This document shows positions 41,833-50,303 of a stretch of DNA of 64,000 nt, one piece after another. Source of the stretch: Nesterenkonia haasae (GTDB lineage Bacteria > Actinomycetota > Actinomycetes > Actinomycetales > Micrococcaceae); assembly GCF_010119385.1 (NCBI RefSeq), contig NZ_VFIE01000019.1, positions 58,783 through 122,782 on the forward strand. The letters run 5' to 3'. The position numbers and the translations under genes were made by a program. The notes beneath the pieces were generated by a model. That model was not told where the DNA came from, did not search any database, and saw only the letters and a program-made list of their open reading frames with translations. How positions within the stretch are numbered: position 1 is the first letter of the stretch; every line of letters starts with the position of its first letter.

Positions 41833-43334
41833 CATGCCTCCAGAGGGGAGTTTGGTGGCGATGACTTCCCGCGTGCTATGGCTCCGAGCTTCACAGTACA
41901 AGCATAGCCAAGCACTGCAATGACCGGACCTACGGATGCGAATGCGATCAGCCCAAAGCCGTCCATGAGGACGTCACGTCCAGGAACTGCCGCTGCTAGG
42001 CCAATCCCCAGGGCAGTAATCAGGGGAACAGTGATTTCGCTGGTGGTCACGCCCCCGAGATCGAACGCCAGCGGAACAAGATCCTTCGGAGCCAGCAACA
42101 TGAGCAGCAGCGCGAAGACGTAGAGCGCTGTGATGAGGACGACGAACGAACCACCGGTGAGAATCCGCAGCACGCCGACGCCGATCCCCACCGCCACCCC
42201 GCAGGCTACTAGGAGGCGGAGAGTGTTGGCCTTGAGACGTTTCTCCGAGATGTCCTCTGCCTCTTTGCTGATGGCCATAAGCGCTGGTTCGGCCAAGGTT
42301 GTGGCGAAACCGATCAGCACACCAAAAGCGATGATCAGCGGGATCTGCTCTGTGGCAATCAGCTGTTCCGCCATCTGGCGCCCCATTGGCAGAAGCCCTA
42401 TGTCGAGCCCCACGATGAATCCATATAGACCTAGTACGACCATCACGAAGCCCACGGTGACTCCGATCGGGTTGCCTAGTCGCCGGCGCAGCACCACAAA
42501 CTGGAAGAACAGCACCACGGTAATCACCGGAAGCACATCACGGACCACTGTCATTAGTCCGAGAAAAAGCTCGATCCACAGCATCTCACCGGCTCCTGCT
42601 TCTGCATGAGTGACCGCCGCGGGTTCCCCAAACTGGTAGACCACGATGCCGTAGAGCTGCACACTGACCATGGGCACCATGACGCACAGGGCCACAAGCC
42701 CGAAGCCATCGCCGAGCCGACTCCGTCCCCGCACGGATGCAGCCATACCGATCCCGATGGCGGCTATCAGCGGCACGGTGACAATATTGGTGGTCACCCC
42801 TCCGGAGTCATATGCGAGGCTGGCCACCTCCTGGGGTGAAATCACGGTCAGCAGGATGACCACGCCGTAACCGATCAGCAGGACGCGGTGAAGGGGCCAG
42901 CCCAGGAAGACACGTACCGCGCCAAGCACCATGACGACTCCAACGCTTATGGCGATGATGAACCGCAGCGTCAGACTGTTGATTCGCCCTTCGCTGACGA
43001 CTTGAGCCTGATCTGCCACCGAGATCAGCGCTGGTTCAGCGACCACTGCGGCGAATCCGATACCGAAGCAGAAAGGAAGCAGCTTCCACAGCGACGCCGT
43101 CTTCACCAGTTTATTGGTGATGGACTTCCCTACCGGGAACACACTGCGCTCCAGGCCTTCCAGAAACAGCGCAATCCCTGCAGCAACGATCAACAGTCCA
43201 AGCACGATAGACGCCGCACCTTCAGGCACCTGACGGAATACAACTGTCTGGAAGGCGATGACTACGCCGAGGATAGGCAAGAGTGCTCGGAGGGCATGAA
43301 GGAACCGTCTCCGCAGCGACTGCAGCAGCTTCAC
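41832..43334 (-). CDS. DUF1538 membrane protein (duplicated domain)
   Basis: Integral membrane protein of 500 aa built from two homologous halves of about 250 aa. Each half ends with the same pattern: GGVTTNIVTVPLIAAIGIGM then GDGFGLVAL, and GGVTTSEITVPLITALGIGL then MDGFGLIAF. Each also has an AEPAL motif, first AVVAEPALISVADQA and then TTLAEPALMAISKEA. Twelve or so helices are expected, in inverted or tandem topology. GTG 43334 follows AAGGGAG; the frame further upstream to 43646 is antisense to the HAD gene. Function unknown; the conserved AEPAL and GGVTT sites suggest a carrier. Coupled to the PII-like gene. Confidence 0.85.
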   Translation of the reverse strand: MKLLQSLRRRFLHALRALLPILGVVIAFQTVVFRQVPEGAASIVLGLLIVAAGIALFLEGLERSVFPVGKSITNKLVKTASLWKLLPFCFGIGFAAVVAEPALISVADQAQVVSEGRINSLTLRFIIAISVGVVMVLGAVRVFLGWPLHRVLLIGYGVVILLTVISPQEVASLAYDSGGVTTNIVTVPLIAAIGIGMAASVRGRSRLGDGFGLVALCVMVPMVSVQLYGIVVYQFGEPAAVTHAEAGAGEMLWIELFLGLMTVVRDVLPVITVVLFFQFVVLRRRLGNPIGVTVGFVMVVLGLYGFIVGLDIGLLPMGRQMAEQLIATEQIPLIIAFGVLIGFATTLAEPALMAISKEAEDISEKRLKANTLRLLVACGVAVGIGVGVLRILTGGSFVVLITALYVFALLLMLLAPKDLVPLAFDLGGVTTSEITVPLITALGIGLAAAVPGRDVLMDGFGLIAFASVGPVIAVLGYACTVKLGAIARGKSSPPNSPLEA

Positions 43335-43374
43335 CCCAGCTCCCTTCTGCGCGGCTGCTGACCAGTCTAGAGGG

Positions 43375-44268
43375 GTGCAGGATAATGGTCTGGTGACTTT
43401 CACTGCTGAGACAGCTGTTTTCAATCCCTCCCCTGCCTTTGGTCTGCTACTGGATGTGGATGGGCCTATCGCTTCTCCCATGAGTAGAACCGTCGCCATC
43501 GCATCGATCAGCCGGGACCTCGCAACGATGGCGAACCGCGGCATCCCGGTGATCTTCAATACCGGTCGCTCTGACGACTTCATCGCCCAGCAGGTGATTC
43601 CGCCATTGCGATCATCCGGCCTGCTCTCTGCAGCTCCCGTTTTCACGGTCAGCGAGAAAGGTGCGGTCTGGGCTGAGGTGACACCCTGGAGCTTGGGGGA
43701 CGTTCACATTGACCAGGAGTTGAAGCTTCCTGCTGCACTTGCTGCGGACGTTCGGGAGCTCGTCGCGCAACGCTTCGCGGGACTGATGTTCTTTGATGAG
43801 ACGAAGCGCGCCATGATCTCGGTGGAGCAGTCAGTGGATGTGGAGAACTCTGAGTACCTGGAGGCCCAGAAAGAGTTCGACGCCGCGATCCCTGGCCTAC
43901 TGGAGAAACACCGGTTGGAGAGCGTCCGCATTGATCCGACCATCATTTCCACCGACATTGAGCACCAGCGTGTGGGGAAGGATCTCGGCGCGGAGCGCGC
44001 ATTGGCCTTGTTGGAGGCTCGTGGGATCACAGCGGAGAGTTGGTTCACGATGGGCGACTCTCGCACTGACTATGCGATGGCCACATGGCTGTATCAGCAG
44101 GGGCTTGCCGTCAGTCACGTGGATGTACGCCCAGCTGATGGTATCCCTGAGACCCCTTATGCGGTGCTCACCTCGAGCACCGGTGCTATCCATGATGAGG
44201 CCGGAGCGGAGTTCCTGACCCGTTGGGCGAGCGGCTCAGTCAGTACCGGCGCTGGGCGCTGCACCTGA
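43375..44268 (+). CDS. HAD-superfamily phosphatase
   Basis: HAD-type protein of 297 aa. Motif I is GLLLDVDGPIASP near residue 23 (Asp-x-Asp), motif II is IPVIFNTGRSDDF, motif III lies in VGKDLGAERALALLEARG with the Lys, and motif IV is WFTMGDSRTDYAMATWLYQ. This is the Cof/sucrose-phosphatase-like layout (type IIB cap). Start GTG 43375; GTG 43393 is possible. Divergent from the DUF1538-PII-like pair. Substrate unknown. Confidence 0.82.
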   Translation: MQDNGLVTFTAETAVFNPSPAFGLLLDVDGPIASPMSRTVAIASISRDLATMANRGIPVIFNTGRSDDFIAQQVIPPLRSSGLLSAAPVFTVSEKGAVWAEVTPWSLGDVHIDQELKLPAALAADVRELVAQRFAGLMFFDETKRAMISVEQSVDVENSEYLEAQKEFDAAIPGLLEKHRLESVRIDPTIISTDIEHQRVGKDLGAERALALLEARGITAESWFTMGDSRTDYAMATWLYQQGLAVSHVDVRPADGIPETPYAVLTSSTGAIHDEAGAEFLTRWASGSVSTGAGRCT

Positions 44269-44278
44269 GTAGCTCCCG

Positions 44279-44455
44279 TTACCCGGCCACAGTGTCGAGT
44301 AGTTTTCCGATCTGCTGGTGACATGTTCCGCACCCGGTTCCCGCTCGCGCACATTCGCCGATTTCGGTCACATTCTGGCAGCCTTCCTGCGCAGCGTCCT
44401 GAACCATTCCAACTGTCGCCCCAGAGCATCGGCATAGCACGTCGTCAGGCCCCAT
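44279..44455 (-). CDS. BFD-like [2Fe-2S] ferredoxin (NirB-type fragment)
   Basis: A 58-residue protein with the BFD iron-sulfur signature: Cys8-x-Cys10 and Cys42-x-x-Cys45, separated by 31 residues, in VLCRCSGATVG and CARAGTGCGTCHQQI. The second block is closest to the central domain of the nitrite reductase large subunit NirB. It could be a free bacterioferritin-associated ferredoxin or a remnant of a longer reductase: the frame stays open upstream to 44596. ATG 44455 is chosen as the first Met before the domain, without a strong ribosome-binding site. Convergent with the HAD gene 10 bp away. Confidence 0.55.
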   Translation of the reverse strand: MGPDDVLCRCSGATVGMVQDAAQEGCQNVTEIGECARAGTGCGTCHQQIGKLLDTVAG

Positions 44456-44561
44456 CTCGTGCTCTTTGGTTGCATGCTCGGCGGCTAGTAGGACGGTACG
44501 GTCGCCCGCGGGAAGAGTGCCTCGGATCGCGTGCATCGACAATTCAGCGGCCGAACGTGGC

Positions 44562-45395
44562 ATGCCGACGGGGCTGTTTCTCGCCTGGTCCCTCACCGGA
44601 CCCAGTCCGCTTCCTTCGTCGATAGCTGACGTGTGTCAGCGCTGCTTGGAGGCTTCCAATCCATTCTCCTCCGGACTCCCTGTGGAGACCGCAGTCCCCT
44701 CCGTGGTTTTCCTCTTGGCGCCGATGGTGGCAGTGGCGGTGGTGATGGTGCTGGGTCTGCGTTCGGTGTTGATGCGTCATGCGCGTGTTCGGGCAACGTG
44801 TCAATCATTGCTGCCGGCGGGACGTCGGGAGAACGTCGCGGGGTACCTAGTCACAGTGGTGGCCGATCCGCAGCCGTCTGACTTTGCGCTGGGGCGCGGT
44901 CGTTGCGGCATCGTCGTCTCGACGGGCCTACTCGAGGAGCTGAGCGTCCATGAGCTGCGCGCGGTTCTTGAGCACGAGGCATCTCACCTGCGCGAGCGGC
45001 ACCACCTCATCCTTGATCTCATCGGTAGTATCACAGGCCCTCTACGATGTGTGCCATTTGCCGCAGCTATTGCTGACTCCGTCCCGCACTATTTGGAGAT
45101 CTCGGCGAACAATGCCGCACAACGCCGCGTGGGAAAGCGCCCCTTGGCCTCGGCATTGTTAATTATGGGGCAGGCCAATAGTGAGCAGCGCAACGCCACC
45201 GAACAGACGGGCCCGCACCGGATGATGTTGGCCGCAGGCCCGGAACGGGTGCGGCAACTCATCTCCCCAGTAGACCCGAGGCAAGGAGCTCTCGGCGCGG
45301 CGGCGATCGTCGCCCTTTCGGCGGTCCTGATCGTGACGAGCACCGCGGCCCACGGTGCCGCCGTTGCCGCAGTCCTTTCCGGATGCGTGATCTAG
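44562..45395 (+). CDS. M56-family membrane metallopeptidase, short N terminus
   Basis: BlaR1/MecR1-type zinc peptidase of 277 aa. After two hydrophobic segments (VPSVVFLLAPMVAVAVVMVLGL, ~50-72) comes VSTGLLEELSVHELRAVLEHEASHLRERHHL with zinc motif His138-Glu-Ala-Ser-His142. The typical protein has more N-terminal helices, and here the frame upstream (TTG 44466) overlaps the BFD gene on the other strand and does not look membrane-like, so it may be N-terminally eroded. No BlaI-type repressor gene is adjacent, as is normal for this pair. A C-terminal helix AAIVALSAVLIVTSTAAHGAA remains. Confidence 0.72.
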   Translation: MPTGLFLAWSLTGPSPLPSSIADVCQRCLEASNPFSSGLPVETAVPSVVFLLAPMVAVAVVMVLGLRSVLMRHARVRATCQSLLPAGRRENVAGYLVTVVADPQPSDFALGRGRCGIVVSTGLLEELSVHELRAVLEHEASHLRERHHLILDLIGSITGPLRCVPFAAAIADSVPHYLEISANNAAQRRVGKRPLASALLIMGQANSEQRNATEQTGPHRMMLAAGPERVRQLISPVDPRQGALGAAAIVALSAVLIVTSTAAHGAAVAAVLSGCVI

Positions 45396-45474
45396 ACAGC
45401 TTCAGACCACCCTGGCCCGACCGCAGGCTGCGCGAGATCCCACGGCGTTCCCTCTCAACCACGCACTGATTTGC

Positions 45475-45523
45475 ATACCCCCTAGGGTATAAGGCAGACT
45501 CACTTGCATACCCCCCAGGGTAT
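45475..45523. promoter_or_regulatory. Double CsoR/CstR operator with promoter
   Basis: Two 16-bp palindromes, ATACCCCCTAGGGTAT (45475-45490) and ATACCCCCCAGGGTAT (45508-45523), both preceded by TTGC and spaced 33 bp start to start (three helical turns). They are of the A/T-flanked C/G-rich type bound by CsoR-family repressors. A likely promoter overlaps the second: TTGCAT 45504-45509 and TATATT 45525-45530. A CsoR/CstR gene is at the end of the operon. Confidence 0.85.
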
Positions 45524-45553
45524 TTATATTGTCTATGAAGAAGGAGCGATCTC

Positions 45554-46945
45554 ATGCTTCTGGAACGCATCTACGACGAAGATCTAGCCCAGGCCAGCTA
45601 CTTCATCGGCTGCCAGTCCAAGGGTGAAGCGGTGGTCATTGACGCCCGTCGCGATCTGAGCGACTACTTTGATTTGGCTGACCGGCACGGTATGCGCATC
45701 ACCGCTGTGGCGGAGACCCATATCCACGCCGACTATCTCTCCGGCACGCGGGAGCTCGCCGCTGCCACAGAGGCCGATGCCTATGTCTCAGGAGAGGGCG
45801 GCGAGGACTGGCAGTACGGTTTCGACGCCAAACGGCTGAACCATGGAGATGTGGTCTCCCTCGGCAATATTCGCCTCGAGGCGCGTCACACTCCGGACCA
45901 CACGCCTGAGCACCTGGTGTTCCTCGTCACTGACGGCGCCTTCAGCAATGATCCCGGCTACATGATCTCCGGAGACTTCGTCTTCGCCGGGGACCTCGGC
46001 CGTCCGGACCTCCTCGATGAGGCAGCAGGCGGACAAGACACCCGTTTCGAGGGGGCCAAGCAGCTCTACCGCAGCCTCAGGAACGAGTTCGTCACCCTTC
46101 CAGACCACGTCATGGTGTACCCGGGACACGGTGCAGGCAGTGCCTGTGGGAAGGCTCTCGGCGCGCTGCCCTCCACCACGGTCGGTTACGAACGTCACAA
46201 CGCCTGGTGGTCGCAGTACGTGAGCGACGACGACGAGCAGGGCTTCATCGATGAGCTCCTCGATGGCCAGCCCGACGCGCACGCCTACTTCGGACGCATG
46301 AAGCGCGAGAATAAAGATGGCCCCTACATCCTGGGTCCTCAGGGAACCCTGGTGGAGATGACCGTCGACCAAGTACGCAGTGCCCTGGAGGGGGGTCGGG
46401 CGATCTTTGTCGACACCCGCTCCCATGACATGGTCAAGCACGGCACCCCGGTCGGGGCCCTGAACATTCCCGCCGGGGGCAAGACAGCAAGCTTCGGAGC
46501 ATGGGCCTACGATCCGGAGCGGGAGACGCGGCCGCTGATCCTGCTTGCGGAAGATCAGGAACAAGCGGAGTCTCTGCGTGAGCATCTTATGAGGGTCGGC
46601 GTTGATCGAGTCAAGGGATACATCACCAGCCTTGACGGACTGCCGAAGACCCAACCAGCCACGATTACACCAGCAGAGCTTGAAAACTTCGAGCCCGCTC
46701 TGTTGCTCGATGTCCGGAACAAGTCGGAGCACGCCGAGGGTCACGTCCCAGGCTCTGAGCAGCTCAGCGCCGGCCGTGTCCTGTGGCACCAGGATCAGCT
46801 GCCGCCCACCGGACCCATCGTCACCTACTGCCAGTCGGGAGTCCGGAACTCAGTGGCCGCAAGCGCACTGAGGCGAGAAGGCCACGACGTCCGCGAGCTG
46901 GTCGGAAGCTACGCAGGCTGGGCCGAGTGGAAGCAGTCACACTGA
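45554..46945 (+). CDS. cstB: CstB-like persulfide dioxygenase-sulfurtransferase
   Basis: Three-domain protein of 463 aa. The metallo-beta-lactamase domain (1-~245) has THIHADYLSGTREL (His56, His58, Asp60), ARHTPDHTPEHLVFLV, and the iron-site GDFVFAGDLGRPDLL with YPGHGAGSACGK, as in ETHE1-type persulfide dioxygenases. A pseudo-rhodanese domain (~275-365) lacks a catalytic Cys. The C-terminal rhodanese has VTYCQSGVRN with Cys426. That order is specific to CstB of the cst operon, which oxidises persulfides to thiosulfate. ATG 45554 follows AAGGAG; first gene of the operon behind the double operator. Confidence 0.93.
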   Translation: MLLERIYDEDLAQASYFIGCQSKGEAVVIDARRDLSDYFDLADRHGMRITAVAETHIHADYLSGTRELAAATEADAYVSGEGGEDWQYGFDAKRLNHGDVVSLGNIRLEARHTPDHTPEHLVFLVTDGAFSNDPGYMISGDFVFAGDLGRPDLLDEAAGGQDTRFEGAKQLYRSLRNEFVTLPDHVMVYPGHGAGSACGKALGALPSTTVGYERHNAWWSQYVSDDDEQGFIDELLDGQPDAHAYFGRMKRENKDGPYILGPQGTLVEMTVDQVRSALEGGRAIFVDTRSHDMVKHGTPVGALNIPAGGKTASFGAWAYDPERETRPLILLAEDQEQAESLREHLMRVGVDRVKGYITSLDGLPKTQPATITPAELENFEPALLLDVRNKSEHAEGHVPGSEQLSAGRVLWHQDQLPPTGPIVTYCQSGVRNSVAASALRREGHDVRELVGSYAGWAEWKQSH

Positions 46946-47042
46946 CCAACGTTCCGGACCGCAACCACCACATGTTGACGAGTTTGCGACAGTGCCGACC
47001 TGCGCGTCGCTCACCCACTGCTGTTGAAAGGGAACTTTACCC

Positions 47043-47657
47043 ATGAGAACCAACACCGCTGCACCCACTGCCCCTATGAGCCCTGCGGAACTGGCTGAGA
47101 AGCTGCGTTCGCAGCAGACACCGCTGCTGATCGATGTCCGCACCCCGGCCGAGTATGAATCCCTGCGCGTGCCTGAGTCACACAACGTTCCTCTGGACCT
47201 TCTGCAGCGGAACCGCGACGCTCTCGCTGAGCAGTTTGACGACGAGATTGTGCTGATCTGTCAGACCGGCAACCGCGCCAACCAAGCCCTTCAGCACTTG
47301 AAGGCCGCGGGCGTGAACACTGCTCGCGTGCTGGAGGGCGGCGTCGTCGCTATGGAAGCACAGCACCGCCAGCACACCAGCAGGGGAAAGCACCGTTGGG
47401 CGATGGATCGTCAGGTGCGCATGGCAGCCGGATCGCTCGTTCTGACCGGGTTCCTCGGAGGCAAGCTGATTTCACCGAAGGTGGGCTACCTCGCCGGAGC
47501 GATCGGCGCGGGCCTGACGTTTTCAGCACTGACCGACTCCTGCGCCATGGCGGCGGCACTCAACAAGATGCCGTGGAACAAGGTCGAGGCTGACCCGACA
47601 GTCGAGAAGTTCCTGGCAGAGATCCCGCAGTCACTGCAGGTGAAGGTGCCACAGTAA
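47043..47657 (+). CDS. Rhodanese with C-terminal membrane domain (YgaP-like)
   Basis: Sulfurtransferase of 204 aa. The rhodanese domain (1-~110) carries LLIDVRTPAEYESLRVPES and the active-site loop LICQTGNRA with Cys73. The C-terminal part (~120-175) holds two hydrophobic helices, DRQVRMAAGSLVLTGFLGGKL and a GYLAGAIGAGLTFSALTDSCAM segment, like the DUF2892 domain of YgaP. It would receive persulfide sulfur at the membrane. It lies 97 bp after CstB and ends in a TAATG overlap with the exporter gene. Confidence 0.9.
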   Translation: MRTNTAAPTAPMSPAELAEKLRSQQTPLLIDVRTPAEYESLRVPESHNVPLDLLQRNRDALAEQFDDEIVLICQTGNRANQALQHLKAAGVNTARVLEGGVVAMEAQHRQHTSRGKHRWAMDRQVRMAAGSLVLTGFLGGKLISPKVGYLAGAIGAGLTFSALTDSCAMAAALNKMPWNKVEADPTVEKFLAEIPQSLQVKVPQ

Positions 47658-48544
47658 TGATGTCCGCTGCTCTGATTCTGTCAATGGTCCTCGCCGTCGG
47701 GATCGGGCTCTCTCTGGGTCTGCTCGGCGGCGGGGGCACCATCCTAGCGGTTCCGCTGCTGACCTATGTGGCCGGCATGCCGCCGAAGGAGGCGATCGCT
47801 GCCTCCATGTTCATCATCGGGGTGACCTCCGCAGTCAGCGTGGTCGCCCACGCATGGCGCGGCAACGTCCAATGGCGGACGGGGTTCATCTTCGGCGCCG
47901 CCGCCATGGTCGGGGCCTTCGGCGGCGGACTGCTGGGCAGCCAACTTCCCGGTGTGGTGCTGATGGTCGCCTTCGGAGTCATGATGGTCGCCACCGCGCT
48001 GGCCATGATTCTCGACCGCAAAGCGAAACAGTCCGGTGAGGATCGGAAGAAGCTTCCACTGATCAAGATCATCCTGGAGGGCCTGGTCGTCGGCGTGGTG
48101 ACCGGAATGGTCGGTGCCGGCGGTGGATTTCTGATTGTGCCCGCACTAGTTCTGCTGGGCGGGCTCTCAATGCCAGCAGCAGTCGCAACGTCCCTGCTCA
48201 TCATCTCGTTGAAATCCTTCACAGGGCTGGCCGGATATCTGACAACCGTGAGCATCGACTGGGGTCCAGTGCTCATGATCACCAGCGTCACCGTAGTCGG
48301 TGCCCTGATCGGTTCGGCGCTGGTGAAATACGTGCCAGAGAAGGCCCTGAAGAAAGCATTCGGCTACCTCGTTCTCGCCATGGGCGTCGTCGTGTTCATC
48401 CAGGAGTTGCCGACGGCCTTTGGCGTAGGAGTGTCAGCGGCGGTAATTGTCCTCCTAGCGGCTCTGCTCATTCTCCGGCGAATACGCTCATCATCAAAGC
48501 GGAGATTCAAGGAGACACCGAGTACCCTGACGAATCATCATTGA
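47657..48544 (+). CDS. TauE/SafE-family sulfite/thiosulfate exporter
   Basis: Membrane protein of 295 aa with eight or so helices in two homologous halves. GLSLGLLGGGGTILAVPLLTYVAGMPPKEAIAASMFIIG and GVVTGMVGAGGGFLIVPALVLLGGLSMPAAVATSLLII are the paired TauE motifs. In cst-type operons this carrier removes sulfite or thiosulfate made by persulfide oxidation. Start ATG 47657, coupled to the upstream rhodanese gene. Confidence 0.9.
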   Translation: MMSAALILSMVLAVGIGLSLGLLGGGGTILAVPLLTYVAGMPPKEAIAASMFIIGVTSAVSVVAHAWRGNVQWRTGFIFGAAAMVGAFGGGLLGSQLPGVVLMVAFGVMMVATALAMILDRKAKQSGEDRKKLPLIKIILEGLVVGVVTGMVGAGGGFLIVPALVLLGGLSMPAAVATSLLIISLKSFTGLAGYLTTVSIDWGPVLMITSVTVVGALIGSALVKYVPEKALKKAFGYLVLAMGVVVFIQELPTAFGVGVSAAVIVLLAALLILRRIRSSSKRRFKETPSTLTNHH

Positions 48545-48592
48545 AGTCAGACATGATCTTGACAACGCAGCACAAAACACAAGGAGTTCATT

Positions 48593-48871
48593 ATGAGAGA
48601 AGCCGACCTGGAGACGCAGCGTCGCATCCTGAACAGACTTAAGCGGGCACGAGGCCAACTGGACTCCGTCATCACCGCCGTCGAAGCCGGTGGGAGCTGC
48701 CGAGAAGTAGTAACCCAATTGGCGGCAGTATCGACTGCCTTGGACCGGGCGGGGTTCATTGTGGTGTCCTCTGCCATGCAGTTCTGTATCACCGATCCAG
48801 AGCGCGCAGCGGAGACTGAGGACGGGTTGACCGTGGAAGAGCTGGAGAAGTTGTTCCTCTCGCTGTCCTGA
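48593..48871 (+). CDS. cstR: CsoR/CstR-family persulfide-sensing repressor
   Basis: All-helical repressor of 92 aa. The conserved RRILNRLKRARGQLDSVITAVEAGG helix is followed by Cys36 in SCREVVTQLAAVSTALDRAGF and Cys65 in SAMQFCITD. CsoR copper sensors also need a His (position 61), but here that site is Ala. The Cys-Cys pair without His is what marks persulfide sensors (CstR). It lies last in the operon and most likely binds the two operators at 45475-45523, derepressing on persulfide. ATG 48593 follows AAGGAG. Confidence 0.88.
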   Translation: MREADLETQRRILNRLKRARGQLDSVITAVEAGGSCREVVTQLAAVSTALDRAGFIVVSSAMQFCITDPERAAETEDGLTVEELEKLFLSLS

Positions 48872-49317
48872 ACTGCGCAAGAGGTATCGCCAACTCAAGT
48901 GGTTCGTCTTAACCACCAAATAAGCAGTAGTTGCGTTCTGTCGGGAACGCTACGCCCCGCGTCAGAGCGAAAGGCACCATCTGCTCATGAACTTCGTCGG
49001 AACTATCACGTCTCTCCTGAGGGGTTTACTGTTTCACCGGGGAGCTAGAACCTTCACCCCCCCCGGCGGCAGAGATGGCGCGGGTATATGAATATTGCAC
49101 TCTAGTGAGCCCACGGCAAGGCTCCTTGCGTGGGCGGTGATGGTCACAAAGGCGCTGATGCCTACCAGCTGAATGGTTCACGAGGCAGACCTGTCGACAG
49201 TTGCGGCTGAGTGTGCGGTCTAGAGGCCAACATGTAGAGCTACACCGGCATGACCACACGAACGGCACGCGACAGCTAGACTCCTGTAACGAAGCTGCGC
49301 TCACTCTCCGGTAGAAC
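48872..49317. other. Intergenic region with one imperfect hairpin
   Basis: No gene found; all frames are short. An imperfect inverted repeat, GCCCACGGCAAGG (from 49109) against CCTTGCGTGGGC (to 49135), with one bulged base, is the clearest structure and may end the cst operon transcript or the convergent one. The rest has no recognisable signal. Confidence 0.45.
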
Positions 49318-49743
49318 TCAGGTGGTACTGGTGCCGACGTTCTCGAGTGAGGCCATCATTGCACGCAATCGAACGTCAGCGTCGTCTGCTACTTCGCGCA
49401 CCTGGGCCGCGCCGCTGAGCTGGACCAGGGTCTGGGGGTCCACGGCATCTATGATGCTCTCGTCGTCATCGATGCCGCGGCGGACCACAACGTTGCACGG
49501 CAACAGCGCGCCGAGCTGAGGCTCAGCTGCAAGGGCCTTACTGGCCAACTGCGGGTTGCAGGCCCCCAAGATCACGTAGTCACCGAGGGCCCCAGCGGAC
49601 TCCTTACCCAGCTTCTTCTCAAATGTCGCCTTGACATCGATCTCGCTCAAAATTCCGAAGCCCTGTGCTGCCAAGGCCTCGCGGGTATGTTCTACGGCTT
49701 GCGCGTAGGGTAATCGGACGGTCAGGCTACGGGTGTAAGGCAT
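49318..49743 (-). CDS. DUF302 domain protein
   Basis: Soluble protein of 141 aa. VEHTREALAAQGFGILSEIDVKATFEKKLGKE and YVILGACNPQLASKAL then LLPCNVVVRRG are the DUF302 hallmarks, with Cys in the GACNP and LLPCN positions that are conserved in the family. Function unknown. It stands near the cst operon and the YgaP-like gene, as DUF302 genes often do with sulfur and redox genes. ATG 49743 follows AAAGAGGA. Confidence 0.85.
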   Translation of the reverse strand: MPYTRSLTVRLPYAQAVEHTREALAAQGFGILSEIDVKATFEKKLGKESAGALGDYVILGACNPQLASKALAAEPQLGALLPCNVVVRRGIDDDESIIDAVDPQTLVQLSGAAQVREVADDADVRLRAMMASLENVGTSTT

Positions 49744-49809
49744 TTGGGTTTCCTCTTTCTGAGTCTTCAGGGCGTCTTGGAACCGCGCAGGACGCCCAGT
49801 ACTTGGTGC

Positions 49810-50271
49810 CTAGCGGGTGACTCTGCGAAGTGCACTTTCGGCGTCAGGCTTTTCTTCGAGGAAGTCAAAATCACCACGAAGCACCTTGAGAGTGTATTTC
49901 TCCAACTGAATCTCTTTCTGGGTGCGAACACCCAGTCGGCGAAAGAGCGCCACCGGTGGACACCAGCCCTGTACGGCGTGTTGAAAGAGGAATGGCAAAA
50001 CAGTCCCCGGTAGCAACAACCATTTCTTATTGAAGGTCACGCCAAGCACCGTACCCAGGAAGGCCAATGACGAAGCGTTCAGCTCAAGTATGCGTTCGAT
50101 GTCCCATTCACGCTCCAACTGCTGTATGCGTGCGGAGATCTCAGACGCAGGTCCTTCACTAAAGCGCTGAATACGATCAATGGTCTCTTGGTCCAGGTCA
50201 GTTTGTACTGATTTTGAGGGTGAAGAGCGAACTGGATCAGTTACGTCGATAGTCGGTTGGGCGTCCGACAT
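49810..50271 (-). CDS. DUF2892-type (YgaP-like) membrane protein
   Basis: Protein of 153 aa with a charged N-terminal half containing a helical segment (ASEISARIQQLEREWDIERILELNAS) and two membrane helices, SLAFLGTVLGVTFNKKWLLLPGTVLPFLF. QHAVQGWCPPVALFRRLGVRTQKEI follows, the conserved DUF2892 C-terminal motif with its Cys. Such proteins are linked to rhodanese partners and sulfur transfer. It is 66 bp upstream of the DUF302 gene on the same strand, so the two may form an operon. An inverted repeat lies in front of its start. Confidence 0.8.
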   Translation of the reverse strand: MSDAQPTIDVTDPVRSSPSKSVQTDLDQETIDRIQRFSEGPASEISARIQQLEREWDIERILELNASSLAFLGTVLGVTFNKKWLLLPGTVLPFLFQHAVQGWCPPVALFRRLGVRTQKEIQLEKYTLKVLRGDFDFLEEKPDAESALRRVTR

Positions 50272-50303
50272 GGCTTTCCCTCCGTCGCTTCATGCCTGTC
50301 CAC

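Noticed and set aside
43335..43646. N-terminal extension of the DUF1538 protein to 43646
   Set aside because: It is antisense to the HAD gene; GTG 43334 has a good ribosome-binding site.
45788..46789. Long minus-strand open frame (333 codons) inside the CstB gene
   Set aside because: It is the antisense shadow of a clear enzyme; composition is not protein-like.
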